A DNA stretch of 64,000 nt from Chloroflexota bacterium (GCA_026390015.1 JAPLGS010000156.1:48214-112213); one strand, 5' to 3'; shown: positions 6,858-16,823, counted from the first letter of the stretch. The notes: generated by a model not told the origin, from the letters alone. Made by a program: numbers and translations.

Positions 6858-9022
6858 TTATCCGTCATTCTTTTCTTCATCTATTAGATCTTCTTCGCTG
6901 ACGAGAACATCCCGTTCCTTGCCGCCGCCTTGAGAGGGGCCGACAATTCCCATTTCTTCCAGCTGATCGAGTAAACGCGCGGCACGCGGATAACCGATCC
7001 GCAAGCGGCGCTGGATCAGTGAAGCGGATGCACGTTGACTGCTGCGGACAATGGAGATGGCCTGTTCGATCAAACCATCATCCTGATTCTCATCTGGTTC
7101 CTGCAGGAGTTTTTCCCACGGCGGGACATCATCAACCCCTTCGCTATTCTTTTGCCAATGAGAGATAAGTCGTTCGATTTCCATGTCTGTGATCATCACG
7201 CCTTGAGCGCGCACGGGGTTGCCAACTTCAGGATTAAGAAAGAGCATGTCACCGCGGCCAAGCAAGGACTCTGCGCCGGTGTAATCCAAAATAACGCGGC
7301 TATCAATGCCAGACGCGACAGCAAAAGCCAAACGAGCAGGGAAGTTTGCTTTGATCAGACCTGTGACAACATCCGTGGATGGGCGCTGTGTGGCAACTAC
7401 AAGATGGATACCCGTCGCGCGCGCCATTTGCGCAAGGCGGACAAGGTTATGCTCGGTAACATCAGGAGCTGACATCATCAAATCTGCGAGTTCATCGATC
7501 AACACAACGATGCGCGGCAGGACGACACCATCAATTTTCCGGGTGACCTTGCGATTGTAAGCGTCGAGGTCACGGACTTTTGCCGATTCCAACAGTCGAT
7601 ATCGATGCTCCATTTCAACAACAACCCAGCGCAATGCGGCAAACCATTGAAGCGGATCAACTCCACCATCTTGGAATCGATCATCACCATACGCAGATCT
7701 TCGGGCGTATTGTTCATCGCGAGACAAGCCGCGATGGACGTGATACATACCGACTTGCCAGAACCAGTCGCACCGGCAATCAGAAGATGCGGCATGCGCG
7801 CCAGATCCGCGATCAACGGATGACCGGAAACATCCCGGCCGATCGCAACTGCAAGCGGCGCACCGACTTTGAAAAACGCGTCCGATTCAAGCAATGTTTT
7901 TAAGCGGACAACCGAGCTATGTGTATTTGGCACTTCGATGCCAACATACGGTTTACCGGGAACCGGCGCTTCGATCCGCAAACGCTGGGCAGATAATGCC
8001 AGCGCGATATCTTTTTCAAGGGAAGCGATCTGCGCAACACGAACCTTCATTTGTAATGCATCATCTTCATCTGAGCCGGGTTTTTTGATGAAGCCAGGCT
8101 GTACTGCAAATTGTGTAACTGACGGTCCAACACGATAACCGATAACTGTGGCAGGGATGCCAAAATCTGCCAGAGTTTTCATGATCAGCCCGGCTGTTTG
8201 ATTAATGGTTCGGTCATCTGCGCGGATGGCTGATTCAGCCAGCAAGATCGTCAGCGGCGGAAGATCGTCACTACGCGGCGGTGCCTTAGTGGATTTTTCA
8301 TCTTTTTTTTCAGCTGCTTTAAAAGAAGTCCTGAATTCAGGCGGTAGTGGCTGAGTCTTCTTGCGTGCAGCGGATGCACCAGTCTTGCCGGGTTGCTCAC
8401 TTTTTATTTCTGATTCAGCTGGGACTGGAGTTCCTAAAATGATGGGCGGCGCTTCACCGGCGATGATCAATAACCAGGCTTCCAGTTTTTCCCATAAGCC
8501 AAAGCCAATCATTGCGGCAAATGCCCATAACAGGAAAATGACGGTTGTTCCACCACCTTTGGTTAGGGTCTGCCAGGCGAGGGTGGTCATGCCCCAGCCG
8601 AGGCGGCCACCGTCTAGGCCTAACTCTGCCCGGGCGAGGTCGTTGCCTCCGAAAGCGGCGAGCAATCCCAGGGTTAGGAGAGAAGTGAGCTCAAGCGCTA
8701 TGAACTGCCCCCAGTGCACGTCACTTTCGTCACGCCGAAGGAGGGAATATCCAATATATGCCAATCCAAAAAGCACAAAGAAACTACCCCGGCCAAACCA
8801 AATTTTTAGAAGGTCGGCAAAAGGTGTGAGCAGTGCGCCATCGGTGATACGCCACACTGCAAGAAAAGACATAAGCGCAAATGCAACAAGAACTACACCA
8901 GCTACGTCACGTAAAAAACGGCCAAAATGCAAATTGATTTTTGTGAGCCGTTCCAGCCAATCGTTTCGAGGAGGTGGTTCTATTGTTGAATATTGCTTTT
9001 TATGTTCAGAAGAATCTGGCAT
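6858..9022 (-). pseudogene. ftsK: FtsK/SpoIIIE DNA translocase, interrupted by a frameshifting deletion
   Basis: Membrane-anchored ATPase that pumps chromosomal DNA through the division septum. The 5' part (9022 to about 7640) has four N-terminal membrane spans, a charged linker, the alpha/beta motor core and Walker A GATGSGKSVCI. The 3' part (about 7640-6858), in another frame, has Walker B VVLIDELADLMM, ATQRPSTDVVTG and the C-terminal winged-helix gamma domain. The frames change right after RFNGLPH (near 7635), where the family normally has about 14 more residues (of the LLGKVET type) before LRWVVVEM. The frame change fits a loss of 3n+1 bases, roughly 40. All other domains are intact, so the break is recent or an assembly error. 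Confidence 0.88.
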
Positions 9023-9027
9023 TGGAG

Positions 9028-9996
9028 CTATTCAAGCCTCATACTGAGTCCCAAGCGTTGGTGCGCGGCGTCCAAATGAATAACCCGCACCTGCACAGTT
9101 TGCCCTTCTGAGAGAAATTCCTTTATGGGCAAATTTTCAGCTTGCAGAATCTCAGAAGCATGAATGAGTCCTTCCACGCCGGTTTCATCGAGGCGAGCAA
9201 AAGCCCCGTAAGAAAGGACACTGGTGATGGTTGCAGATTTTATACATCCTTCAGGAAATTCAACTGAGGCATTCAGCCAGGGGTTTATAAGCAGGCGCTT
9301 CAGGCTCAATGCGACTCGAGAGCGCTCGGGAGCAAGCTCCAGTACTTGCACATCGATCGTACTGCCCATCTTGACGATTTGAGCGGGATGAGAAACACGG
9401 CCCCACGATAATTCTGAAATATGGATCAAGCCTTCCACGCCGCCAAGATCAACAAATACGCCAAAATCTGTCACGTTGGTGACAACCCCTCTTACTTGTT
9501 GACCCGGCTGTAATGCCTGGAATAATTCTGCGCGCTTGCCGGATTCTGATTGCGCGGCGCGTTCAGAGAAAACTACGCGCCCGTCTTCGGGCACACACTC
9601 GATCACTTTTAATCGAAGCAGGCGGCCAATATAAATTTCAAGATCACGGTCGCGATCAGTATTTTCCACTTTTCCAGCCAAATCAACGAGGTGCGAGAAT
9701 GGGACGAATCCATATAAGCCATCGCCCTCCACAAGTAAACCGCCCCGGTTATGTCCGGTGACTGTCAGTTCAATGATTTGATCACGTAAGTAGAGATCTT
9801 TGACCAGATTCCAGTTTGGGGCAGGTTTTTTATCAGTTAAGATAATCTTCGCCTCCTCCTGGTCTTCAGATTTACTCCCTGCCGCTCGAGGTAAAGTATA
9901 AGCCGAAGAACGGCCCTCCTCCGCTAGAACTGATGACCACCAGCCTTCATCGATCACTGGACTCGGATTTTCTTTTTCATTCCGTTGTACAACCAT
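9028..9996 (-). CDS. S1 RNA-binding domain protein (ribosomal protein S1-like)
   Basis: RNA-binding protein of 322 residues with three S1 OB-fold domains after an acidic N-terminus. The first (about 69-147) is degenerate, the second (about 163-238) carries GVFVDLGGVEGLIHISELS, and the third (about 252-322) has GAFARLDETGVEGLIHASE. This is shorter than the four- to six-domain S1 of proteobacteria but usual for S1-like proteins of Chloroflexota and Firmicutes. Probably binds mRNA at the ribosome. It lies five bases upstream of the ftsK gene on the same strand. Confidence 0.88.
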   Translation of the reverse strand: MVVQRNEKENPSPVIDEGWWSSVLAEEGRSSAYTLPRAAGSKSEDQEEAKIILTDKKPAPNWNLVKDLYLRDQIIELTVTGHNRGGLLVEGDGLYGFVPFSHLVDLAGKVENTDRDRDLEIYIGRLLRLKVIECVPEDGRVVFSERAAQSESGKRAELFQALQPGQQVRGVVTNVTDFGVFVDLGGVEGLIHISELSWGRVSHPAQIVKMGSTIDVQVLELAPERSRVALSLKRLLINPWLNASVEFPEGCIKSATITSVLSYGAFARLDETGVEGLIHASEILQAENLPIKEFLSEGQTVQVRVIHLDAAHQRLGLSMRLE

Positions 9997-10063
9997 AATG
10001 TCACCTTCCCAAACACTTTTTAGTTTAACGCGGGTATGCGTTTTTTATTGAACGAATATTATT

Positions 10064-11974
10064 TTATAAATCCTTGAGATTTATTTCCATTTCGAGGATG
10101 GCTTTGGCAACTACTTCGAAAGCCACACGTTGTTTTCGATATAAATCCGCTTCAGACATTGCCAGGCGGGAAGCTACGTCACGGACTTTACGGCCTTCGA
10201 TAAATTTCATTTCAAGTATATTATATAGGATCCATTCTGTGGTGAACTTGCGATCCCCTTTCGGCTTGACTTGGTCGACAGCTTTCCGCAATAAGGAGCG
10301 GAGCGCGTTCGCCGAGTTGCCATCATCCTGTTCGGCAAGGTCTCGAACCACCTGAAGTTTGATCAATGGATTATTGGTAAGTTTAGGGCCGCCCCAATAA
10401 TGCGTGAGCGCATCTTTGACCCAGTTTGCAAGATCAGCTTCCTGCGGCAGAGGTTCGGCGAGCAAACTAGCCCGAGTGTCATAACGTCCCGCAGCGCGCA
10501 TGCGTTGGATCATTTCCACTTGCGGTTGGAGATCAGCCAGCGAACGGAATACTCGCTGTTGCAATTGACGGTCTTCCAGCGCGAGCGCGGCGCGGTCGGC
10601 GAGCAGCCATAATGCATCGCGCTGTTCACGCTCCAGGGTTTGATTCTCACGCCGCGCGACACCGAGCAGCCCAAGTAAAGGCGGAACTTCATCCAGATCC
10701 ATATCTGCGCGTCTGCGTTGGTGTAATGGCAGTACCCAGAAATTTCCCCATTGAAATTCTCGCCGCGTATCGCCTTGAACTTGCTCCAAGGCTTCGGTAA
10801 GACTTTCCTGATCGAGCATGGCGCGATTTCCGGCTACGACAATGGGTGATAAAGTCTCGTCATCTAATGCGGCAATAAACGCGGATGGGGATTGCAAATG
10901 ATCTCGAACTGCCGCAATCACAGCTTCGAGAAATTGTTGCAAGTCACTTTGAGTTAATAGACGCTCTTCGAAATTCTGAAGTATTTGTAGTTCAGCGCGG
11001 TCACTTCCAAAAAAAAGCCAGCGTTCCCAAATTGGAGCGGCAAAAGTAATTCCATGTTCAAGCGACAAAATTGTCACAACCACAATAAAAGGTACGAAAG
11101 CGGTATAAGGTGTTCCGAACAATTCTCCACCGCGGCGAACGACTGTCATGAGAGCCAAAGCCGCTGACGCGGCCACAGGGCCGCGCATGATCCATTTGAA
11201 CAAACGGCTTTTGATAACACGGTCAGGCCACGAAACGCCAAAGAACGCAACAGAGTATGCCATCACGATCACCAACGCGCCAACCAGAACATTGATCACA
11301 GTTGCCACGCTCCAGAATAAATACGGATGCTGTGCGGCGAGTCCATAACCGAATAAGAGATACGGGTATGAACCAAGCGCGGGAGCCGTGGCACCAGCCA
11401 TCAGATATAACATGCGGCGGCGGCCTGAGCGAGTCAACATGAGACGATAGGCGCGCGAAAAATTCACGCCTGCCCAGACCATCGCCCCGACATAGAAAAG
11501 CGTAAAAATTTCCGTCCACATCGTCCGCATGAGATGAGGAGCAGGCTGCCCGTCAGGAACGAGCGGGCCAAGTAAATATCCAAATGCAAGGAGGGCAAGG
11601 AAAAAAGCAGAGACAAGGTACATGCCGCGCACGGCAACCCGTCTACGACCACGAGAAGGGCGGCCGGCTGTCACAAGTAAGGCGTCAGAAAGGTGTAAGT
11701 AGGCCGCGGGTAGAAATACAATACCAAACCATTGCAAATGTAAAAGCAGGTCTATCGTTTTTATCGCCAGCGATTTATCTTGCAATGCTTCTGCAGTAAA
11801 CACGATCACCACGCATAGCAAAATAATCGCGAATGAACGCGCCACCCTATCGCGCAAATTAAATGAGAGCGCGTATAGAAATAGCGAAAACGCCGTGATA
11901 GCGATACCCGCCGTCAGTATCTGGTTAAGAGTCTGGATCCCCGCCAGCAACGTATCCAACCAACCAATAATCAT
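10064..11974 (-). CDS. seven-TM membrane protein with GAF-like and C-terminal HTH-like regions
   Basis: A 636-residue protein. The first 300 residues hold about eight hydrophobic spans resembling the N-terminal 7TM region of some histidine kinases. A cytoplasmic GAF-like region follows (about 345-490, starting NFEERLLTQSDLQQFLEAV), but there is no kinase HisKA/HATPase domain. The last 60 residues (EWILYNILEMKFIEGRKVRDVASRL, split here as EWILYNILEMKFI and VRDVASRLAMSEADLYR) look like a sigma-type helix-turn-helix. I chose ATG 11974, which has GGAAGG six bases upstream, over an upstream TTG. A membrane-bound transcription factor or sensor is possible; function unknown. Confidence 0.75.
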   Translation of the reverse strand: MIIGWLDTLLAGIQTLNQILTAGIAITAFSLFLYALSFNLRDRVARSFAIILLCVVIVFTAEALQDKSLAIKTIDLLLHLQWFGIVFLPAAYLHLSDALLVTAGRPSRGRRRVAVRGMYLVSAFFLALLAFGYLLGPLVPDGQPAPHLMRTMWTEIFTLFYVGAMVWAGVNFSRAYRLMLTRSGRRRMLYLMAGATAPALGSYPYLLFGYGLAAQHPYLFWSVATVINVLVGALVIVMAYSVAFFGVSWPDRVIKSRLFKWIMRGPVAASAALALMTVVRRGGELFGTPYTAFVPFIVVVTILSLEHGITFAAPIWERWLFFGSDRAELQILQNFEERLLTQSDLQQFLEAVIAAVRDHLQSPSAFIAALDDETLSPIVVAGNRAMLDQESLTEALEQVQGDTRREFQWGNFWVLPLHQRRRADMDLDEVPPLLGLLGVARRENQTLEREQRDALWLLADRAALALEDRQLQQRVFRSLADLQPQVEMIQRMRAAGRYDTRASLLAEPLPQEADLANWVKDALTHYWGGPKLTNNPLIKLQVVRDLAEQDDGNSANALRSLLRKAVDQVKPKGDRKFTTEWILYNILEMKFIEGRKVRDVASRLAMSEADLYRKQRVAFEVVAKAILEMEINLKDL

Positions 11975-12026
11975 GCAAACCCTTCCAATAAAAGATTCAC
12001 CATAGAGCGGCCACAACCGCAAAAGG

Positions 12027-12566
12027 TTATTTCAAAGCCTTGCCAAAAAACAAAGCCACGTCTTGATTAAGGTAATAGTGGTCATTATACCCGCAGAACT
12101 CATAACCTAATTTTTGAGCGAGACGAATTGCAGGAAAATTTTTCGACTGCATTTCCAAAATGATTCGGCGATGCGACCTGCCCGCAGCCCAATCCTGCGC
12201 GGCTTGCAATAAAGTATTTGCCACGCCCTGGCGGCGGTGTGCCACATTCACCGCGAGGTCGGTTATATAGATCAACGAGGCCGTTCCACGCTCAAACAGA
12301 CCGATATATCCTACCGGCTCATGACCGATCAAGGCTGTGTACATCATGGATTTTCTGGCCCAATCATCCGCGAGCGCGAACGGATTATGCGGGTACACGA
12401 TCGTGATCGAGCGCGGCAGGCGAACTTCACGAAACGCGGCGGTGACTTGTCCGGTTTCGCGGCGCAATTCCAACTGCCAAACCGATTCGCTTGAAATGGA
12501 ATGATCGATGCCCATTAAGCGGGAAAGATCGTTTGCAACGGTAGGGCGGATTTGAATATCAGACAT
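12027..12566 (-). CDS. GNAT family N-acetyltransferase
   Basis: A 179-residue GCN5-related acetyltransferase. The acetyl-CoA pyrophosphate-binding loop is RRQGVA in LAVNVAHRRQGVANTLL at about 110, followed by the family's NFPAIRLAQKLGYEFCG, which is the RimI-like C-terminal half. RimI-type members acetylate protein N-termini, but the residues here do not fix the substrate. It sits 53 bases upstream of the 7TM-GAF gene on the same strand. Confidence 0.85.
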   Translation of the reverse strand: MSDIQIRPTVANDLSRLMGIDHSISSESVWQLELRRETGQVTAAFREVRLPRSITIVYPHNPFALADDWARKSMMYTALIGHEPVGYIGLFERGTASLIYITDLAVNVAHRRQGVANTLLQAAQDWAAGRSHRRIILEMQSKNFPAIRLAQKLGYEFCGYNDHYYLNQDVALFFGKALK

Positions 12567-12584
12567 AAAGTTCCCAAGTTATAT

Positions 12585-13265
12585 TTATTGTACCGGCACA
12601 ACGCGTACTGGCACAACACATGCCTGCAGTGCCTGACCTTGATTATCAGTAACCACGAGGCGTAATTGATAGTCACCGGGAGTTAATGCGGTTGTGTCCC
12701 AGCGGCCAAGAGAAGCGTCATTCACAATAGCGCGCCCGGCTGAGATAGTCGCCCAGGTATCACTTCCTTGCGAAGCAACTTCATATTTATAAAAACCAAA
12801 ATTTGAAATATTAACCGTCCCGATCAACTCTATCGAACCTTTTATTTCCTCTCCCGACTTGGGCGAAGTGATTATGATCTGGTTTGGCGTACATCCAACA
12901 GTGTTGACAGGCGTCGATCGCGGAAGTGAATTCGCGAATTGAGTTAACATCTCCACAGATAGCGTTCCCGTTGGTGTTGAGATAAAGTCAACTGTTGGCG
13001 TGGTAAGGAAAAAATCAGAAGGAAGCCCTGGAATAATATAGGAGGCCATGAACAACTCAAAGCAAAACAGGATCAAGATCAGGATTGAAATCGCTCCTGA
13101 TTGCCCAAGACGGCGGATCGAGAACTGACGCTCCAAGCTGTAAATAGCTGTTTGCCATTCACGCCATGAACGGTACAGCCAGCGAAAAGCGAACAAGGCG
13201 CCAATTGCCAGCAGGATATAGATCAACACCTCGTACGAAGCGAGGAATTTATAAAATTCTGTCAT
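12585..13265 (-). CDS. membrane-anchored protein with extracellular Ig-like region
   Basis: A 226-residue protein with two N-terminal hydrophobic spans (about 12-30 and 57-80) flanking a short basic loop, a Thr/Pro-rich linker, then an outside region (about 127-226) that reads as a single beta-sandwich: ITSPKSGEEIKGSIELIGT through GDYQLRLVVTDNQGQ. Such Ig-like tails occur on Chloroflexota surface proteins and penicillin-binding proteins, but no enzymatic domain is present here. Two Cys (VGCTPNQ and QACVVP) could form a disulphide across the sandwich. Function unknown. Confidence 0.7.
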   Translation of the reverse strand: MTEFYKFLASYEVLIYILLAIGALFAFRWLYRSWREWQTAIYSLERQFSIRRLGQSGAISILILILFCFELFMASYIIPGLPSDFFLTTPTVDFISTPTGTLSVEMLTQFANSLPRSTPVNTVGCTPNQIIITSPKSGEEIKGSIELIGTVNISNFGFYKYEVASQGSDTWATISAGRAIVNDASLGRWDTTALTPGDYQLRLVVTDNQGQALQACVVPVRVVPVQ

Positions 13266-13286
13266 TCGTGTATTTCGGCAAGATTT

Positions 13287-14129
13287 TTACAAACTGTGCA
13301 ACACACCACGGATGATCTTCTCAACCTTGGGTGTGATTACTTTTCCTGCTTCCATAACCTCTTCGTGAGTTGTAAGTGTTGTTCCGTCAAGATTTGCCTT
13401 ATTGCTAATTCCCGAAAGTCCAAGTACGCGCATGTTCCCATGCCGCGCGATGATCACTTCCGGCACAGTAGACATTCCTACGGCGTCTGTCCCGGCGAGT
13501 CGCAAAAAGCGCAAATCCGCAGGAGATTCGAATGACGGCCCGCTCAAGCCGGCGTAAACGCCCTCCCGCAAAGTCAAAACCTTCTCTTTCGCAACCTTGC
13601 GGGCGATATCGCAATATTCACGATCATAAGGACGGCTCATATCTGGAAAACGGGTACCGATCTCATCCAAATTCGGCCCCATCAGCGGATTTAAGCCGGA
13701 CATTCCCATCAAATTTAATTGGTCTGTAATTAGCATAACATCACCCGGTTCAAAATCAGGGTGTACTCCGCCCGCGGCATTTGTTACGATCAAATTCGGA
13801 ATACCCATTCGCTGCATGACGCGCACGGGCAAAGTCACCTCTCCCATTGTGTAGCCTTCGTAATAATGGATACGCCCCTGCATGACAAGAACAGGCTTTC
13901 CTTCCAGTTCGCCGATCACAAATCGCCCGGCGTGTCCTTGAACGGTAGAAACAGGAAAGTTTGGCAGGTCACTGTAAGAAATGTAAACTGCATTTTCAAC
14001 AGAATCGGCCAAACCGTTTAGCCCGGATCCGAGAATGATCCCCACAACCGGCTGAATGGATATCCGATTCTTTATCGCGTGCGCGGCTGAGTCGATCTGT
14101 TCGAGCGTAATAAAATTTTGCATTTGCAT
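13287..14129 (-). CDS. punA: purine nucleoside phosphorylase (trimeric type)
   Basis: Cleaves purine nucleosides with phosphate to give a free base and (deoxy)ribose-1-phosphate in purine salvage. The 280-residue length fits the trimeric PNP family. Diagnostic segments are GIILGSGLNGL (phosphate loop), VQGHAGRFVIGEL, GRIHYYEGYT, NAAGGVHPDFEPGD and the base-site segment GLSGPSFESPAD with VGMSTVPE. AAGG before ATG 14129 is only three bases away, so the next ATG at 14123 (MQNFITL) may be the real start. A TATAAT on the minus strand at 14198-14193 probably drives it. Confidence 0.93.
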   Translation of the reverse strand: MQMQNFITLEQIDSAAHAIKNRISIQPVVGIILGSGLNGLADSVENAVYISYSDLPNFPVSTVQGHAGRFVIGELEGKPVLVMQGRIHYYEGYTMGEVTLPVRVMQRMGIPNLIVTNAAGGVHPDFEPGDVMLITDQLNLMGMSGLNPLMGPNLDEIGTRFPDMSRPYDREYCDIARKVAKEKVLTLREGVYAGLSGPSFESPADLRFLRLAGTDAVGMSTVPEVIIARHGNMRVLGLSGISNKANLDGTTLTTHEEVMEAGKVITPKVEKIIRGVLHSL

Positions 14130-14192
14130 ATACCTTGTAGGAATTTTTTACAAAAGATCCTATCCCCGCGGAAAGACCAATTGTTCTTTGGG

Positions 14193-14198
14193 ATTATA
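14193..14198 (-). promoter_or_regulatory. -10 box upstream of the purine nucleoside phosphorylase gene
   Basis: Perfect TATAAT on the minus strand, about 64 bases before the start codon. No convincing -35 box is visible at the right spacing. Confidence 0.4.
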
Positions 14199-14245
14199 TC
14201 AGGAATCACAATTGACCTTTTGAAAGGGCAATCGGTCATTTTCAA

Positions 14246-15292
14246 TTAAACAGGATGGGTATTAAACACTTCCTCAAACGCCTGCAAAGTTTTATCCACG
14301 CTGGCGTCATCCACCCAATAATGTGTCACCAAACGGAAGCGGCGCGGTCCCGCCCAATCCACCAAAATGCCGTGTTTCTTCATCGCTTCGGCAATTTGAC
14401 CGACACTAAATTTGACTTCATCCAGAAGATCGAAATACACCATATTGGATGAAGGACTCGCATCCAACTTTAATCCCTGAATCTGTTTCAACCCCTCAAA
14501 CAGATTCTTCGCCCGGGCATGATCCTGCCCAAGCCGCGTGGGCATTTTCTCCAGCGAGATCAATCCTGCAGCCGCCAACACTCCAGCCTGACGCATCCCT
14601 CCACCCAGCATCTTCCGCAGGTGACGCGCGCGGTTAATAAATTTATTAGTTCCAACCAGCATCGAGCCGACCGGCGCGGCCAATCCCTTGCTTAAACAAA
14701 ACATGACCGAATCAGCGGGTTCAACCAAATCTTTAACAGAAATATTAAGCGCGGTTGCAGCGTTGAAAATCCGCGCGCCGTCAAGATGCAAGGATAAATT
14801 ATTTTCACGCGCGATCTTTCCCACAGCCCGCGTATATTCCGCTGAAAGCACAACCCCGCCACAAGTGTTCTGAGTATTCTCCAGGCAGATCAACCGCGTG
14901 ATCGTATGATGAACATCCTCGGTCTGAATGGCTGCGAGAATATCGTCGAGCAGAAGTGTGCCATCAAATTGATTAAGGATCGGGCGCGGATGAATCCCGC
15001 CGAGCGCAGACATCCCGCCCGCTTCGTTTATATAAATATGAGATTTGTCGCCAAGGATCACTTCATGCCCGCGTTGACAATGTACCAGCAACGCAAGCAA
15101 ATTGCCCATCGTCCCCGAAGGCACAAAAAGCGAATCTTCCTTGCCAAGCATCTCAGCGGCTTTTTCCTGTAATTTATTTACAGTGGGGTCATCCATATAA
15201 ACATCGTCGCCCACCTCAGCCCCAGCCATGGCTTCGCGCATTTCGTGCGTTGGTTTGGTGACCGTATCTGATCGAAGGTCTACGTATTCCAT
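14246..15292 (-). CDS. ltaE: low-specificity L-threonine aldolase
   Basis: PLP enzyme that splits L-threonine or L-allo-threonine into glycine and acetaldehyde. It has 348 residues, beginning MEYVDLRSDTVTKPT as in the family. The PLP lysine is in FCLSKGLAAPVGS, the Asp that contacts the PLP nitrogen is in LHLDGARI, and GDDVYMDDPTV is present near the N-terminus. I chose ATG 15292, preceded by AGGAG six bases away, rather than the longer open frame. The gene lies 13 bases downstream of the RluA-family pseudouridine synthase gene on the same strand. Confidence 0.92.
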   Translation of the reverse strand: MEYVDLRSDTVTKPTHEMREAMAGAEVGDDVYMDDPTVNKLQEKAAEMLGKEDSLFVPSGTMGNLLALLVHCQRGHEVILGDKSHIYINEAGGMSALGGIHPRPILNQFDGTLLLDDILAAIQTEDVHHTITRLICLENTQNTCGGVVLSAEYTRAVGKIARENNLSLHLDGARIFNAATALNISVKDLVEPADSVMFCLSKGLAAPVGSMLVGTNKFINRARHLRKMLGGGMRQAGVLAAAGLISLEKMPTRLGQDHARAKNLFEGLKQIQGLKLDASPSSNMVYFDLLDEVKFSVGQIAEAMKKHGILVDWAGPRRFRLVTHYWVDDASVDKTLQAFEEVFNTHPV

Positions 15293-15305
15293 GCAAGTCT
15301 CCTGA

Positions 15306-16232
15306 TTATAAATAATTCCTAACTTCTTCCAGAACATTCTTCAACTCCTCAGGCAACGGAGCTTCGAACAACCGCGGTTTTTTTTCATTCGGAAGGATGA
15401 TACTTAATTTAGCCGCGTGCAAAAAATGTCTTTTAATTTTAACCGTTAAACTTTTCTTTCCGTAGATCGAATCTCCCACGATCGGACATCCTAAAAACTG
15501 ACAATGCAATCTGATCTGATGAGTGCGCCCAGTAAACGGATGAAATTCCAAAAGAGTATGATCTCTGAACGCTTCAAGCGTTTTATATTCGCTGACAGAT
15601 TCCCGCCCTTTGCCCGTAGAGACGATCGCCATCTGTTTTCTATGGCTTGGGTCACGCCCAATGGACGCTTCCACCCGTCCCGTAGGAGTGGGCGGCTTGC
15701 CATCCACCAGCGCAAGATAGGTTTTCTCAACAGTCCGCAATCGGAATTGATCTTGCAGCCATCTATGCGCGCGTTCATTCTTGGCGAGCACGATCAAACC
15801 TGAAGTCTCTTTATCCAGGCGATGAACCAGTCCAGGGCGTTCTTCGCCGCCGATGCCTTCCATATCAGGGTCATAGCCCAGCACGGCATGAACCAGTGTT
15901 CCTGAAGCGTGTCCCGCCGCGGGATGAACCACCATGCCCGCGGGCTTATTAACGATGATCAGATCATCATTTTCAAAAATAATATCGAGCGGAATATCCT
16001 CACCCACCAAACCACTTGGAGCAGGCGGTGGCACGCGCACTTCGATCTGTGCGCCAGAGTCTATCGATTGCCCCGATTTTTTGGCCAGCGCTCCATTGAT
16101 GGAAACAAAACCATTGTCGATCAATCCCTGCAAACGTGCGCGCGAAAATTCCGGCAAACAGACCACGAGATATTTATCGAGGCGCTCCGCTTTTTCGCCA
16201 TCATAACGGAATTTTTCTATGCGCTCACTCAA
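15306..16232 (-). CDS. rluD: RluA/RluD family 23S rRNA pseudouridine synthase
   Basis: Converts uridines to pseudouridine in rRNA. An N-terminal S4 RNA-binding domain (about 12-60, RLDKYLVVCLPEFSRARLQ) precedes the catalytic domain with IVNKPAGMVVHP and the active-site Asp in HRLDKETSGL. The C-terminal GRTHQIRLH and GDSIYG motifs are present. At 308 residues it has the normal RluD length. The start is TTG in a TTGA overlap with the stop of lspA, an arrangement also common in other phyla and here probably coupled translation. Which uridines are targets is not readable. Confidence 0.9.
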   Translation of the reverse strand: MSERIEKFRYDGEKAERLDKYLVVCLPEFSRARLQGLIDNGFVSINGALAKKSGQSIDSGAQIEVRVPPPAPSGLVGEDIPLDIIFENDDLIIVNKPAGMVVHPAAGHASGTLVHAVLGYDPDMEGIGGEERPGLVHRLDKETSGLIVLAKNERAHRWLQDQFRLRTVEKTYLALVDGKPPTPTGRVEASIGRDPSHRKQMAIVSTGKGRESVSEYKTLEAFRDHTLLEFHPFTGRTHQIRLHCQFLGCPIVGDSIYGKKSLTVKIKRHFLHAAKLSIILPNEKKPRLFEAPLPEELKNVLEEVRNYL

Positions 16233-16795
16233 GATTGCTCACCATTTATTTCTGATTTTTCGCTGTTGATTGGAACGGAATCGCCGTTCACCGACGACTG
16301 TCCTGCCGTTTTATTTTTTTCCTGGTATTCCTTGAACCCTACACCAAGCAGTAAAACGATGACACCGATCGTGATGGAAGAATCTGCAATATTAAAAACA
16401 GGGAAAGTTCCGATGGAAATAAAATCCGTCACTTTTCCAAACAGCATTCGGTCGATTAAATTTCCAGCCGCGCCTGCTAACTGCAAGCCCATCGCGAGTC
16501 TCAAGGTCCAATCTTCTGCTTCCACTTGTGGATAATAATAAATGATCGCGACGATCACAATGAAAGCCAGCATGGTAAATATCAAGTTCCCATTTTGGAA
16601 CATGCCAAACGCCGCGCCGCTGTTATGCCAATAAACAAAACGCGCGTATGGAAAAAGCCAGTTCAATCCCTCTGGAAGCCATTGTTTGCCAAACTCAATA
16701 TTCGTGCGCACAAGCCACTTTGTCCATTGGTCGAGCGCAATGACAATGCCGGCCACACCGAACAAAATCAAATAACTTTTTATCTTCGAATTCAA
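16229..16795 (-). CDS. lspA: lipoprotein signal peptidase (signal peptidase II)
   Basis: Aspartyl protease of the membrane that removes signal peptides from Lgt-modified prolipoproteins. Four hydrophobic spans occupy the first 160 residues. The catalytic Asp residues are in GAAGNLIDR and FNIADSSI, and the substrate-side motif WHNSGAAFGMF is present. A hydrophilic 30-residue C-terminal tail rich in Ser, Asn and Glu is longer than usual. The start is TTG, preceded by GAGG and no better ATG. It is upstream of and coupled to rluD. Confidence 0.93.
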   Translation of the reverse strand: MNSKIKSYLILFGVAGIVIALDQWTKWLVRTNIEFGKQWLPEGLNWLFPYARFVYWHNSGAAFGMFQNGNLIFTMLAFIVIVAIIYYYPQVEAEDWTLRLAMGLQLAGAAGNLIDRMLFGKVTDFISIGTFPVFNIADSSITIGVIVLLLGVGFKEYQEKNKTAGQSSVNGDSVPINSEKSEINGEQS

Positions 16796-16823
16796 CTCTC
16801 ACCTCAATTTCAATTTAGTCTAA

